Positions 10,003-21,311 of a stretch of DNA of 64,000 nt are shown here, in pieces. This DNA is from Liquidambar formosana. Taxonomy: Eukaryota; Streptophyta; Magnoliopsida; Saxifragales; Altingiaceae. The notes beneath the pieces were generated by a model. That model was not told where the DNA came from and made no database searches. It saw nothing but the letters and a program-made list of their open reading frames with translations. How positions within the stretch are numbered: position 1 is the first letter of the stretch; each line of letters opens with the position of its first letter. The DNA lies in contig CM077827.1 of NCBI GenBank assembly GCA_039720395.1, forward strand, positions 19,147,602-19,211,601, given 5' to 3'. The position numbers were made by a program, and so were the translations under genes.

Positions 10003-13000
10003 ATGGCTCACCGCAACCCGTTATCGAACATTTTGGAAACCAACCGTTTAACTGGACCTAATTATCTTGATTGGTTAAGGAATTTAAAAATCGTTTTGAA
10101 TTCTGAAAATATTACCTATGCACTTCAAAGTCCACTGCCCAATGCTCCTACTGAGGCTGCAACTCGGCAAGAGAAAGACGCTTATCAGAAGCGCATGGAT
10201 GATGATCTTATGACGAGATGCTATATGATGGTGTCTCTAAGTCCTGAGCTTAAGAAGCAATACGAGTCCATGGGAAGTGCACCCGAGATATTTATCCACA
10301 TACAAGAGTTGTATGGCAAAGAGTTCTTGCTTGAATGTGATGAATGGGTTGAAGTTCCTGCTTCCAATTCTATACTCAAGCCTAAAGGCAAGGGAATAAG
10401 AAAGGGTAAGAGTACCCAAAGGAAGAGGAAAGGTAAAGGGATCTGTTTTTACTGCGGCAAAGATGGGCATTGGAAACGTAACTGCCAAGAGTATCTAGAT
10501 ACTCTGAAGAACCAACCTTCGGAAGGTATGGATTATGCTCTTATACTTGAGACTAACATGAGTGTTAGCTCTACTTCCACTTGGGTACTAGATTCTGGTG
10601 CGAGTTCTCATATTTGTAATTCCATGCAGGACCTAGTGGGAAGCAGAAGGCTGAGTAAAGGAGAAGTAACCCTACGAGTGGGAAATGGAGCAAATGTTGC
10701 TGCATTAGCCGTGGGGACTTGCTGCTTGACTTTGCCTAGTGGGAGTAGTTTAGAATTATCAAGCTGTCTTTATATTCCAGAAGTTATAAGAAACATTATT
10801 TCTATTTCAGTATTATCTAAACAAGGATTTAGGTTTGTTTTTGAGGAGAATAAATGTTCTTTATTTAAAAATGAAGAGTTCATTACTTCTGGAGTTTATG
10901 TGAATGGCCTTTATTTTCTAAACTTTATTGCAAATGTTAATTGCATAGAGCATGATAGTTCTAAATTGAATGCAGACAAACCCAAAAGAACAAGAGATGA
11001 AGAAAACTCCGCATATGACTGGCACTTGAGACTAGGTCATATCAGTGAGAATAGGATTAACAAGATGTGTAAGGATGGACAATTGGGTCCATTGGTTTCT
11101 ATGCCCTTTCCAACTTGTGAATCTTGTTTACTAGGTAAAATGACCAAGTCACCTTTCACCGGTCACGGTGAGAGAGCTGCAGACATATTAGGATTGATAC
11201 ATAGTGATGTATGTGGTCCTATGAGCATACATGCTCATGGAGGTTTCTCTTACTTTATAACCTTTACCGATGATTATTCTAGGTACGGGTATGTGTACTT
11301 AATGAAGTACAAATCTGAAGCATTTGAAAAGTTTAAAGAATTCAGATATGAAGTAGAGAAACAAACTGGTAAAAGTATTAAAGCTCTTCGATCGGATCGA
11401 GGAGGAGAATATTTAACTGGTGAGTTTTTAGATCATCTTGTTCAAGCGGGCATTCTATCTCAATGGACACCTCCTGGAACACCACAGCTTAATGGTGTGT
11501 CAGAAAGGAGGAATAGAACCTTATTGGATATGGTTAGGTCCATGATGAGTTACACTGATTTACCATTGTCCTTCTGGGGACATGCCCTGGAAACTGCCGC
11601 GTACTTGTTGAACAGAGTCCCAACCAAATCTGTCCCTAAGACACCGTATGAGATATGGAAAGGGAGAGCACCAAGCCTTAAACATATTAAGGTATGGGGT
11701 TGCACTGCATATGTAAAGACACATGATGCAACCAAGTTAGAATCAAGATCAATTAAATGTAGGTTTGTGGGATATCCTAAAGAGAGTTTAGGATATTATT
11801 TCTATTATCCTGATGAACAAAAGGTGTTTGTTAGTAAGTTTGCAGTCTTTCTTGAAAAAGAGTTTATTCAAGAAGGAGGCAATAACAGGAAAATAGAACT
11901 CAAAGAATTGTCTGATGAGACACAAACCGACAGTGATCCCACCCCTGTCGCTGATGAGACAGAACCCACTAATGTACCACAACCTCTCCGTAGATCGAGT
12001 AGGGTATCTGTTGCACCTGAGAGATATGGATTTCTCAACCATAATGCAGAGGAATTGTTCCTTGGTGATAGAGAACACCCAGATGACCCTACTACTTATG
12101 GACAGGCGATTTCGGATATTGATTCGAACAAATGGCTGGAAGCTATGAAATCTGAAATGGACTCGATGTATTCCAACAAAGTCTGGACTTTAGTTGATCC
12201 ACCAGAAGGTATAGTACCTATTGGCTGCAAATGGATATTCAAAAGGAAGATAGGCTCAGATGGAAAGGTAGAGACCTACAAGGCTAGGCTAGTGGCAAAA
12301 GGTTACCGACAAAGACATGGTATTGACTATGAGGAAACCTTCTCGCCAGTGGCTATGCTTAAGTCCATTAGGATCTTGTTAGCTATATCTGCGCACTACG
12401 ATTATGAGATATAGTAAATGGATGTAAAGACCGCTTTCCTTAATGGAAACATTGAGGAAGACCTTTATATGCAGCAACCTGAGGGTTTTACATCCAGTGG
12501 TGAGGACCACAAAGTGTGCAAGCTACAGCGGTCCATTTATGGACTCAAACAAGCTTCTAGAAGCTGGAACATCCGATTCGATGAGGCAATCAAATCGTTT
12601 GGTTTCCTACAGAATATGGATGAACCATGTGTGTACAAGAAAGTTAGTGGGAGTGCGATTACCTTCCTGGTCCTATATGTTGATGACATTCTACTTATCG
12701 GGAATAAAGTAGAAACGTTATCAAAAGTGAAAGAGTGGCTTTCACAGAATTTCTCCATGAAAGATTTAGGAGAAGCATCCTATATTCTGGGAATAAAGGT
12801 CTATAGAGATAGATCTAAAAGGATGCTAGGTCTCTCCCAATCATTGTACATAGACAAAATATTGAAAAGGTTCAATTTAGAAGATTCCAAAAGAGGTCTA
12901 ATTCCTGTTAGGCATGGAATCAAGTTGTCTAAAAACATGGCACCTAAAACTCCAGAGGAGATTGCGTACATGAGGACGATTCCCTATGCTTCTGCAGTAG

Positions 13001-13662
13001 GGAGTCTAATGTATGCCATGTTATGTACAAGACCAGATATCGCTTTTGGTGTAAGTGTTACAAGCAGATATCAGGCAGACCCAGGTGTGAAACACTGGGA
13101 AGCAGTCAAGGCTGTCCTTAAGTACTTAAGAAGAACTAAGGAACTTTTCCTTGTCTATGGAGGAAGAAATTTAGAAATGGTTGGTTATACGGATTCAGAT
13201 TTTCAATCTGATGATGATGATAGGAAATCAACATCGGGGTATGTTTTCACCTTAAATGGTGGAGTTGTAAGTTGGAGGAGCTGTAAACAGGATGTTACAG
13301 CGGACTCCACTACAGAGGCTGAGTACATTGCTGCATCAGAGGCTGCAAAGGAAGCTGTTTGGATAAAGAAGTTCATTACTGAACTGGGAGTAGTTCCTGC
13401 CATTGAGAAGCCCTTGCCATTGTTTTGTGACAACAACGGGGCTATTGCTCAAGCTAAGGAACCACGGTCTTATCAAAAGTCCAAACACATTGAGCGTCGA
13501 TTCCATGTGATTAGAGAGATCATTGGAAGAGGTGATATTAGCATACAGAAGATTCACACAACAGAAAATGTAGCAGATCCCTTCACTAAAGCTATGACCC
13601 AAGAGCAGTTGGATCACCACAGACAGGAAATGGGTATTAGATACATTGTGGATTGGCTATAG
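10003..13662 (+). pseudogene. copia gag-pol polyprotein (Angela-like), two adjacent stop codons
   Basis: One frame from ATG 10003 to TAG 13660-13662, interrupted only by TAG and TAA at 12412-12417. Domains (residues from 10003): gag start 1-110; CCHC zinc knuckle with C148, C151, H156, C161; protease DSGA at 197; integrase zinc region about 340-385 and catalytic D402, D465, E501 with the expected 35-residue spacing; RT from about 720, with YVDD intact at 12676-12687; copia RNase H with YTDSDF and TEAEY; end VDWL. The gag segment between LYGKEF and the zinc knuckle is only about 40 residues, shorter than I expect, suggesting an internal deletion that kept the frame. The stops fall where relatives have Trp-Gln in front of MDVKTAFLNG. 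The ATG is chosen because family Gags start just before the [13 protein letters not shown] motif. Confidence 0.92.
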
Positions 13663-13676
13663 TGCAAGTGGGAGAT
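13663..13676 (+). other. copia polypurine tract
   Basis: TGCAAGTGGGAGAT, purine-rich, immediately before the 3' LTR and directly after the pol stop. It would prime plus-strand DNA synthesis. Confidence 0.85.
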
Positions 13677-15328
13677 TGTTAGAGTTATGCCCTAGAGCCA
13701 ATCATAGAGATGATTGTTTAGGGATAAAGGAACAATCATTTGATTTCATTTATGTATGTCACATTTATTATTGATTTAATAAAAGGGCTTATTCTATTAT
13801 GTTTGTATGCATCATTTATATTTACATAATATGTCCAAGGAGTTAGAGTTGAGAATATTGAATTACAAAGAGTTGTAATTATGAGACTGTAAATATATCT
13901 CTGTACTAAACTCCTAAATCATTCCTAGTTGAAGGTTCACTATGATGGACAGTAATGAACCATAGGACTAGCACTTGTTAGGTTGACTCTATAGGAGGAT
14001 AGCTGGTCTCAAGCTATTTGTGTGGAGACACTACAACTAACAGGTGGGTGCCTGTTAATAGAATAGGTACACTGAATGTGACCAAAGATTTGAGATAAAC
14101 TGAATGGAGTTTTAACCTGCCTGTCAATCAGTTTCTCAATGTTATAGTGGTACAAGTAATCCTTAGACCTAAGACACCATAGTTACCTTATGCATGTAGC
14201 TTTAGAAGTTTGATAACACTAAGTGCAGATTCTATTCATGGGTCTGTAAAGGTGTTCATTGGCCCTATTGCTATGTGTATGAAGGCATGTGAGTGATCAA
14301 CAAGGAATCCATTACTCTCAGGAAAAAGAGAGAGAATGTCTCATATAGCATTCATAATATAACTCATTCAGTCCATGGCCATGGCAGTGTGAATATGGAA
14401 AGGAGTTTCCATAAGTTCATCATTGAGTTGATATTTATGAATGAGTATAAAGTAATTGAACTAGGGACTTGACAGACTTCCATGTCCTATTAGTTCAATT
14501 GGAGACATTGTGTAAATGGAAGGATGCAATTGTAACCTACAAACTATAACAGAAGGGTTCTATGTTAGATCTTATTCACTTCATTAAGGACAACACCATG
14601 AACCATATGCTAGGTGTTATTCATGGTTAGTAGAAGCCCTAATTGATATAAGCGAGTTATAATCAATTAGGGGATTGGAAGGAGTTCCAATCAGACCCTA
14701 AATGGAAAGAGTTCCATTGTGCACACCTCGTGCTATTCCTACTACTTGATGATGTGAACCCAATGGGTCACACACTGATCATGCAAGATGAGCTTTAAAG
14801 TCTATGAGAGAAAGGGTATGAGTGCATAAAGAATAGTTCTTTGAGGCCTATTTATATTTGATATAATTTATAGGGGTTATTGTGCAATTTAGAGAAATTG
14901 CATCACACCCTAATAGGGTTTCCCCCTAGGGCCGGCCCCCTTAGTGTGGACTATATAAGCCACACTATGATGTGTGACATCATCACAAGTTGAAATCCCA
15001 AGGGGCTGTCCAGATTTTCCAGCCTCCCTCTCTCTCTCTCCTCTCTTCTCCTTCACTAGCAACAACAAGGAAAAGGTGGAAAGGACTTGAAGCTCTAGCT
15101 AGGTGTGGATACCGTTGGAGGCAGCACACTTGGGCTGCTCATTCACCGCTGTCCGGAATCAAAGCTTGGAGCAAAAAGGAGAAGACAAAAATTCTGTAAG
15201 TGTTCTAACCCTCTTCATAGTTAGGGTTTGATTTTGTATATGCATAGTTAGATTCATGGGCTGTGGAATCAAAGGGAAAATTTTTATATTCCGCACTTCT
15301 ATTTTTCCCTCTTGTATGATTCCCAACA
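13677..15328 (+). repeat. copia 3' LTR
   Basis: 1,652 bp, aligned to the 5' LTR without gaps by eye. I count eight differences, all transitions (for example A/G in GGACA-TAATG, C/T in CTACAA-TAACAG, G/A in AGACCT-AGAC). That is about 0.5 percent. The LTR ends CCCAACA and is followed by the target duplication GATGT. Confidence 0.95.
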
Positions 15329-15333
15329 GATGT
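15329..15333. repeat. target-site duplication GATGT, right copy
   Basis: Identical to 5319-5323. It marks the resumption of the host Tat element. Confidence 0.95.
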
Positions 15334-15367
15334 TTCATTCGTTTACAAAGCAAGAGGTTAAGCTAAG

Positions 15368-18102
15368 CTAATGATCTCCCGATGTTCTTCTCTTCCTACT
15401 TGAGTCGCCTCTACCACAACCTAGCATGAGGAATCCTTTGGGGTGGCATTGGTTGTGGTGGACATAGCGTGGAGATCTGTTGCAAAGAAAGATCAATTAA
15501 TAGAAAGGGTTATGTCTTTAGTTCCTATGATTGGAATGAACAAGGGAATGTCTTACAGTGGGATTTAGTCACCCTTCTAGCACGGACTTTGCCAAACTCA
15601 TCCTGATAAGGTCCCACCTTAATCCCTCACTAAGTTCAAGGCACTCCTGTGCGTACTCTCAAGGAACCTGAAAGAATGAACATGGTTAATACATAATGAA
15701 AAAAAGAAAGGTTTCAAAAAAGGCAAAGGCTTAAAGCTTACATTCTTGTAGCTCGAGTCAATCTTGGGGACTTCTTCGAAAGCAGGGCGAGCAATATCAG
15801 CCTTTATAAATTCCAACCCATTGCACAAGTTCACTTGCCAATCAAGAACTGGGAGAGGTGGTTGGGCAACTCTCTCCATCTCACAATCATCAGCACCATG
15901 AGTCATGCCCGTAGATGACCCTACTGTGGAACTATGTCCACGAGCTCGTCAGCCCTGCAATAAACAATTTGTCTAAGAAGAGTGCTTGCAGAAATCAATA
16001 ATAAAAAGAATGGGATAGAGATTTACCCCTTGAGGTGGGAAACCAATGACCCTAGGACGCATCAAGAATTGATTACAGAAGGTCATATAATCAGTATTGG
16101 GAGAGGTAAACTCCTCAGCATCCCACCCAGTTAGAGCTTCCATCAGCTCATCTCCATCCAAGGAGTCTGTGTGCCTCATATTCGTTGGAGGCAAGATAGG
16201 GGTGAGAGCGGCATCCACACATCCTTTCACTTACCTAAGGACACGCTCTCCCAAGTACCAGTATCACCTTGAGGGACCCTCAAAGAGTACCCTCTTCCCA
16301 GTCAACTCCAAGCAAGACACACATCTCCTGGGTAGCCTAGCTTCCTATAGTCCCCATGGGCTCCACTCTACCTGTTGAATTTGAAAAAATGATGAGCAAG
16401 ATAATAAAAATGAAAGAAAGAAAAGAATGAGGAAGGAGGATTACCATATTGACATTCAGACTCGCCAGGTATGCCCTTGCATGGGCATAGTCATGCCTGT
16501 TTGGGGCACGCATAGCTATCTTGCTAGGAGCATAATTCCTGAGTATGGGCCACTCCTGTATCTCATTGTCCAGTGTGGGGCGGCATAGTCCCAAATACTC
16601 ATAGTACCATATTTGTCAAAATTCAAGAAAAGCAATTAAAATCAAATCAAGTTTGAGAAGAACTTAAAAATTAAACATTTTTATTTACCTCCCAGACAAA
16701 TAGAAGCCCACCAAAGTTCTTAGAAACCCCCCGGGACATGTCAGACATAGATCTATACATAGTGGCTAGTGCTGCCCCTCCCCAGTTATACCTCCCCATC
16801 TTATGGACATCCACCATGCAAGCAAGATAGCCCAGTTGTGCCATGTCATTGGCACCAACAAAGAGAGTGCAAGAGAGCATGCAAATCAGGAAAGCCCTAG
16901 CCATGCACTCGGGAGCCACTCCCGCACCTTCTTCTTGGTTGGTAAAGTTTTCAAATAGCCATGTCCGCCTAACACCGCGCAAGCTTGCCTCTATGTCCAT
17001 CCCCAACATGGACAGCAGGTAGTCACCATCTGTGTTGGCATCCCTATAAAATGCCAACCTCTTTCCTTTGAGGCTTAAGCCGGTGATGATTGAAAAATCT
17101 TTGGGAGTCATGGTCATCTCCCCAAAACTAAAGTGGAAGGTGTTGGTGGTATCCCACCATAACTCAGCTAAGGCAAACAAGGCTTGCCTGTCCCATTGTT
17201 CATTCCATAAAGAATCAAGGAACCAACTAAAACCCGCCTTTTTAATAATGTCTCTCGAGTAGGTTGGGTGTATTCCATGTGTTTCCACCACCCAATGAGA
17301 TTCTTTATGGAAGACCTTGTGCGTAGGTCTTGGAAGTTGGGCTAATCAAGAGAATTATTCATCTAGTTAGTGTAAAAATTATGGGCAAGCATTGATAATT
17401 GGCTTTTCAAAAGCTAAGTCTTTTAGTTCATGAACAAGTAAACTTTGCTTTGAAAGGTTATAAAAACATTGGCTTTATTCTTCAAACTCATGATCATTGG
17501 TAAAGCATGCATTCAAAGACCATGGAAACATGGATTTTTCAAAGGAAATAATAAACAAACTTTGTTTTCCAAAGTGGTTTTTTAAAGAAAAATAAGCAAA
17601 CCTTGTTCATGAAAACATTGGTTTTTCAAAAATATAGCAAACTTTGTTTTTCAAAGTTCATGAAAATGCTTGATTTTATTCCTAAAATCAATTAGAAATG
17701 AATGCCTATGATTTTGCCTTGCAATACACATCAATTTTACAAAGATTGGATGAATTTTCATTACTCAAGCATTTTATCAAACACTTGGTGGGCACTATTC
17801 ACCAAGCTTTCAAATTGAATTCTTTTCACATCCAATCCTTGCCAAAATCAATGGGCATTGCAAACATTGCTAGGAATACTCATAGAGAGTTCATGGGAAT
17901 GCATTTCAACCAAAAAAAACAAAAATTTCAAAGAAAAGTTTAAAATGGGTAAGCTTACCTCTTGCTTGGAATGGAGAAAGGAGAGATGATTCTTTGGTTC
18001 TAGGAGCAATTTCCCTTGAGGAACATCATATTTCGGAGCTTTGTATCTACTCTTTGAGTCAAGGAATGGATACTTTGAAGTGGGAGCTTCATTGGAATCC
18101 AT
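15368..18102 (-). pseudogene. antisense gene 2: spliced plant-mobile-domain-like gene in the Tat element
   Basis: A multi-exon minus-strand gene inferred by comparison with its homologue at 29644-32306. Proposed exons: 18102-17959 (48 codons, MDSNEAPTSKYPF start), 17341-16689 (core with WWDTTNTFHFSFGEMTM and YNWGGAALATMYRSMSDMSR), 16612-16445, 16371-16027, 15954-15742, 15667-15557, 15476-15368 (basic tail, SSRKRR). Donors read AG/GTAAGC, AG/GTAAAT, TG/GTAATC, GG/GTAAAT, AT/GTAAGC, CT/GTAAGA. The core resembles the plant mobile domain (MAIN-like family), which has both transposon-borne and host members. Its role here is unknown. Damage: the exon-3 acceptor reads AA instead of AG, exon 2 has a frameshift near its start, and stops are visible in exons 4 to 6. 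Promoter TATA and a GC cluster lie upstream. Confidence 0.72.
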
Positions 18103-18355
18103 AGTGGATGAACTAGCTTGTTTTGAACAAAAATGGGTTTAATGGGTTTTTGGTTTGCAAAGTGCTGCAAATTTGTTGTTTTTGATGTGAAATTGGGTGT
18201 TAATGATGCTATTTCATGTGTATGAATCCCTCTTGAAGTGTGGATTTGAATGCCTTTGGGTGTTGGTTTGATTTTGCAAAATGGGGTAAGCTTTCTAGAA
18301 AGAGAAGCTCCAAATTTTCGGGTTCTTTGAACAAGGGGTATGAATAGTGCACTTG

Positions 18356-18370
18356 AGTATTTAAAAACCC
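18356..18370 (-). promoter_or_regulatory. TATA-like site of antisense gene 2
   Basis: On the minus strand GGGTTTTTAAATACTC lies about 255 nt upstream of the exon-1 ATG at 18102. The homologous element has GGGTTTTTAAACCC at about 32560-32573 in the same place. Position between the GC cluster and exon 1 suggests a core promoter. This is a sequence match only. Confidence 0.45.
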
Positions 18371-18386
18371 AGAATTTTTAGCAATA

Positions 18387-18470
18387 GGCTTGGGTAACCA
18401 CCCAAGCCTTGGGTGGCTAGCCACCAGGGCTTGGGCGGCTAGCCTCCCAAGGCCTGGTGGTCACCCAAGC
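18387..18470. repeat. GC-rich four-part palindrome cluster, copy 2 (upstream of antisense gene 2)
   Basis: Outer pair GGGTAACCACCC and GGTGGTCACCC, inner units GGGTGGCTAGCCACC and GGGCGGCTAGCCTCC. It lies just upstream of the TATA-like site of antisense gene 2 and is oriented, relative to the element, like copies 1 and 3: all three are followed on the right by a CNCTTTNNTNTTTT-type stretch. Confidence 0.85.
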
Positions 18471-18750
18471 CACTTTGTTTTGGCTTTATTCCTCGCTTTG
18501 TCTCGCCTTGACGCATCATCAAACCTCCTTCCAAATGAGATATTCAACACTTTTTGAGCTTAAAATCAAACATATTTCATCTTGAAATCAATTCCTTGAA
18601 TTGATTTTATGTTCAAAAGGGTTAAATATATTTCCCTTGTGCCATGCCAACTTAAAAGACAATGTGTTGAGGCACTTTCCCCTTGCCCCATGCTTGTTCA
18701 ATCTTGATAAATTGACTATACATTCTCATTTCAAATCTTGATTTTCCATC

Positions 18751-20140
18751 CCACTTGGTTGAATATATTCATCACTTGGATATATTCTTCCATTTCAAAA
18801 GTATATTCACCCTTTGAATATGCTTCCTAGTTTCAAATCCTCATTCCCTATCTTACTTAGTTAAATATATTCATCACTTGAATATATTTCTCCATTTCAA
18901 AGGTATGTTCATCACTTGAACATACTTCTCATATTATTGTCACTTATTTGGTTAAATATATTCGTGATCTGAATATATTTCTCCATTTTAAAGGTATACT
19001 CATCACTTGAGTGTACTTCTCAGTCTCTTTCAATTACTTGGTTAAATATATTCGTGACCTGAATATATTTCTCCATTTCAAAGGTATACTCATTACTTGA
19101 GTGTACTTCTCAGTCTCTTTCAATCACTTGTTTAAATATATTCGTGACCTGAATATATTTCTCCATTTCAAAGGTATACTCATTACTTGAGTGTACTTCT
19201 CAGTCTCTTTCAATTACTTGGTTAAATATATTCCTGACCTGAATATATTTCTCCATTTCAAAAGTATGCTCATCACTTGAGTATACTTCTCAGTCTTTTT
19301 TCAATCACTTGGTTAAATATATTCACAAACCTGAATATATTCCTCCATTTCGAAAGTATACTCATCACTTGAGTATACTTCTCAGTCTGTTTCAATTACT
19401 TGGTTAAATATATTTGTGACCTGAATATATTTCTCCATTTCAAAGGTATACTCATCACTTGAGTATACTTCTCAGTCTTTTTCAATCACTTGGGTAAATA
19501 TATTCATTGCTTGAATATATTTCTCCATTTCAAAAGTACGTTCATTTCTTGAATGTACTTCTCAATCTTTGTCACTCACTTGGTTAAATGTATTCATCAC
19601 TTGAATATATTTCTCCATTTCAAAAGTATACTCATCACTTGTGTATACTTCTTAGTCTCTTTCAATTGCTTGGTTAAATATATTCATCACTTGAATATAT
19701 TTCTCCATTTCAAAAGTATACTCATCACTTGAGTATACTTCAGTATACTTCTCAGTCTCTTTCAATTGCTTGGTTAAATATATTCGTGACCTGAATATAT
19801 TTCTCCATTTCAAAGGTATATTCATAAATTGAGTATACTTCTCAGTCTTTTTTTCAATTACTTGGTTAAATATATTCGTGACCTGAATATATTTCTCTAT
19901 TTCAAAAGTATATTCATCACTTGAGTATACTTCTCAATCTTTTTCAATCACTTGGTTAAATATATTCGTGACCTGAATATATTTCTCTATTTCAAAAGTA
20001 TATTCACCACTTGAATATGCTTCTCAGATCTCATGTTCAATCACTTGGTTAAATATATTCGTAACTTGAATATATCTTTCCATTTCAAAAGTATGTTCAT
20101 TCGTAGTGGCTTGAATATGCTTCTCTTACCAATTCTCAAC
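18751..20140 (+). repeat. tandem array, 90-bp period, two hairpins per unit
   Basis: About 13-15 units. The landmark GTTAAATATATTC occurs at about 18951, 19041, 19131 (variant), 19221, 19312, 19403, 19493 (variant), 19583, 19673, 19773, 19865, 19955 and 20048. Each unit holds two inverted repeats, for example AAATATATTC/GAATATATTT (19044-19070) and GTATACTCA/TGAGTATAC (19446-19468). Edges are decayed. It lies between antisense gene 2 and the 3' LTR, the region of Tat/Ogre elements known to be hypervariable and to spawn satellites. Confidence 0.92.
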
Positions 20141-20298
20141 CCTCAGTGGTTTAAGTATACTCATGACTTGAGTGCACTTCCTTATTTCAATCCCAGGTTT
20201 TCAACCTCCTATCATTGTTGGTGTCAATGTGTGATTTCTCCAGGTTTTTTGGCAAAAACGGGTTGTTCTTTATCATTGGTTCACAAGTGTAACTTGTT

Positions 20299-20315
20299 TG
20301 CCAATGAGGGGCTTT
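20299..20315 (+). other. putative polypurine tract region of the Tat element
   Basis: TGCCAATGAGGGGCTTT lies directly before the LTR start TGTCACACC. The homologous element has ACCAATGAGGGGCTTC in the same position (33788-33803). The purine-rich core AATGAGGGG is conserved between two diverged elements, which supports a priming role. Confidence 0.6.
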
Positions 20316-21022
20316 TGTCACACCCCATTTTTGCACCACCTTACTAGGGCTCGTCATTTCATGCATGTTTTTGTTTTGTTTTTAAGTCTAGTCACTTGCA
20401 TTAGTTTTTTAGAGTCACAAGGACAATAGATATGAATTTTGGTTCAATTCGGAGTTAATCTTGAGGGATAATAAGAGCTTTTGTGACTTGAAGAGCATAA
20501 TCGTCTTTTAAGTCCCAAACTTTTCATTTGACCTTGAAATGATCTCCAAATTGTCAATTGGAGTTCATATGGATGCATATGAGGTATTTCTAGGTTCAAT
20601 TTGATGAATCAATGGCTCAGGATTAAAATGGCTCGATGTAGTTCAAGTTGGTTAATTGACCCTTCTTTGGGTTAGCTTAAATTGACTCACAATTACCCAT
20701 CAAATCTTTTCAAATTGACTTTAATTAGTCTTTATTTTATCCCCAAAAGTGTTTTATAAAGTTTAATTTTGATATGGAAAGCATTTGGGTTGATCCTATG
20801 TGTATGCCTATGCTTAGCAAAGGTAAGGCATAGCAGTTAACCACCTTTGTCAAACCTAACCATGCCCCCATAATTAGTGGTTTTCACCCTAAAATGTTCA
20901 AAAATGTATTCCTCATCAAAACACGTTCGTTTTGGCTTTTGTTTCATCAAAATCGGATTTAATTTGCCCCCTGAAACACTTCTAGAAGGATTAGGAGTCA
21001 AAAATAAGCAAAAATCTGGAGT

Positions 21023-21107
21023 GGGCTCGGGTGACCACCTAGCCCCGGGCGGCTAGCCGCCTGGGCCCAGGTGGCTAGCCGCCCAAGCCTTGGTGGTCAC
21101 CCAAGAC
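21023..21107. repeat. GC-rich four-part palindrome cluster, copy 3 (inside the Tat LTR)
   Basis: The most symmetrical copy: outer GGGTGACCACC and GGTGGTCACCC, inner GGGCGGCTAGCCGCC and GGTGGCTAGCCGCC, the first inner unit being an almost perfect palindrome. It lies upstream of the LTR TATA box on the plus strand. Confidence 0.85.
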
Positions 21108-21300
21108 CACTTTCCTATTTTCACTCTAATTCCTTGCTGAAGCGGACTTATTCCTATTTTGACGTATTTGGGCTCTTTTGGACGAGTTTCCTTCTAATTT
21201 GTGGTAACTCCTGAGTTACTTAAGCCCCAAGGGGGTCTCTAATAGCCCTTGGATTAATTTCTAGGTTTTTAATCCCAGCCGTTGGTTTGTTCTTAGTGAA

Positions 21301-21311
21301 CTCTATAAATA
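21301..21311 (+). promoter_or_regulatory. Tat LTR TATA box
   Basis: CTATAAATACC, followed by a C-rich run and a GAGAGA-rich leader. The other element has CCCTATATAAAGAAC at 34777-34791 in the equivalent position. Confidence 0.7.

Larger units (their letters stand above)
5324..15328 (+). mobile_element. complete Angela-like Ty1/copia retrotransposon nested in the Tat element
   Basis: A 10,005-bp element bounded by two 1,652-bp LTRs starting TGTTAGAG and ending CCCAACA, with a 5-bp target duplication. Order is LTR, primer-binding site, a 3-kb untranslated leader, one gag-pol frame with copia domain order (gag, protease, integrase, RT, RNase H), polypurine tract, LTR. The long LTR, its opening sequence and the long leader resemble the Angela/BARE group, so I assign that lineage tentatively. 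By eye the two LTRs differ at about eight positions, all transitions, implying a recent insertion. The coding frame is stopped by two adjacent nonsense codons in RT, and gag looks internally shortened, so this copy would depend on relatives for movement. Confidence 0.92.

Noticed and set aside
12443..12758. Alternative-frame ORFs within copia RT
   Set aside because: Shadows of the gag-pol frame with no domain content.
18751..20140. CRISPR-like repeat array
   Set aside because: Period 90 bp without unique spacers, in a plant genome. It is a plain tandem repeat.
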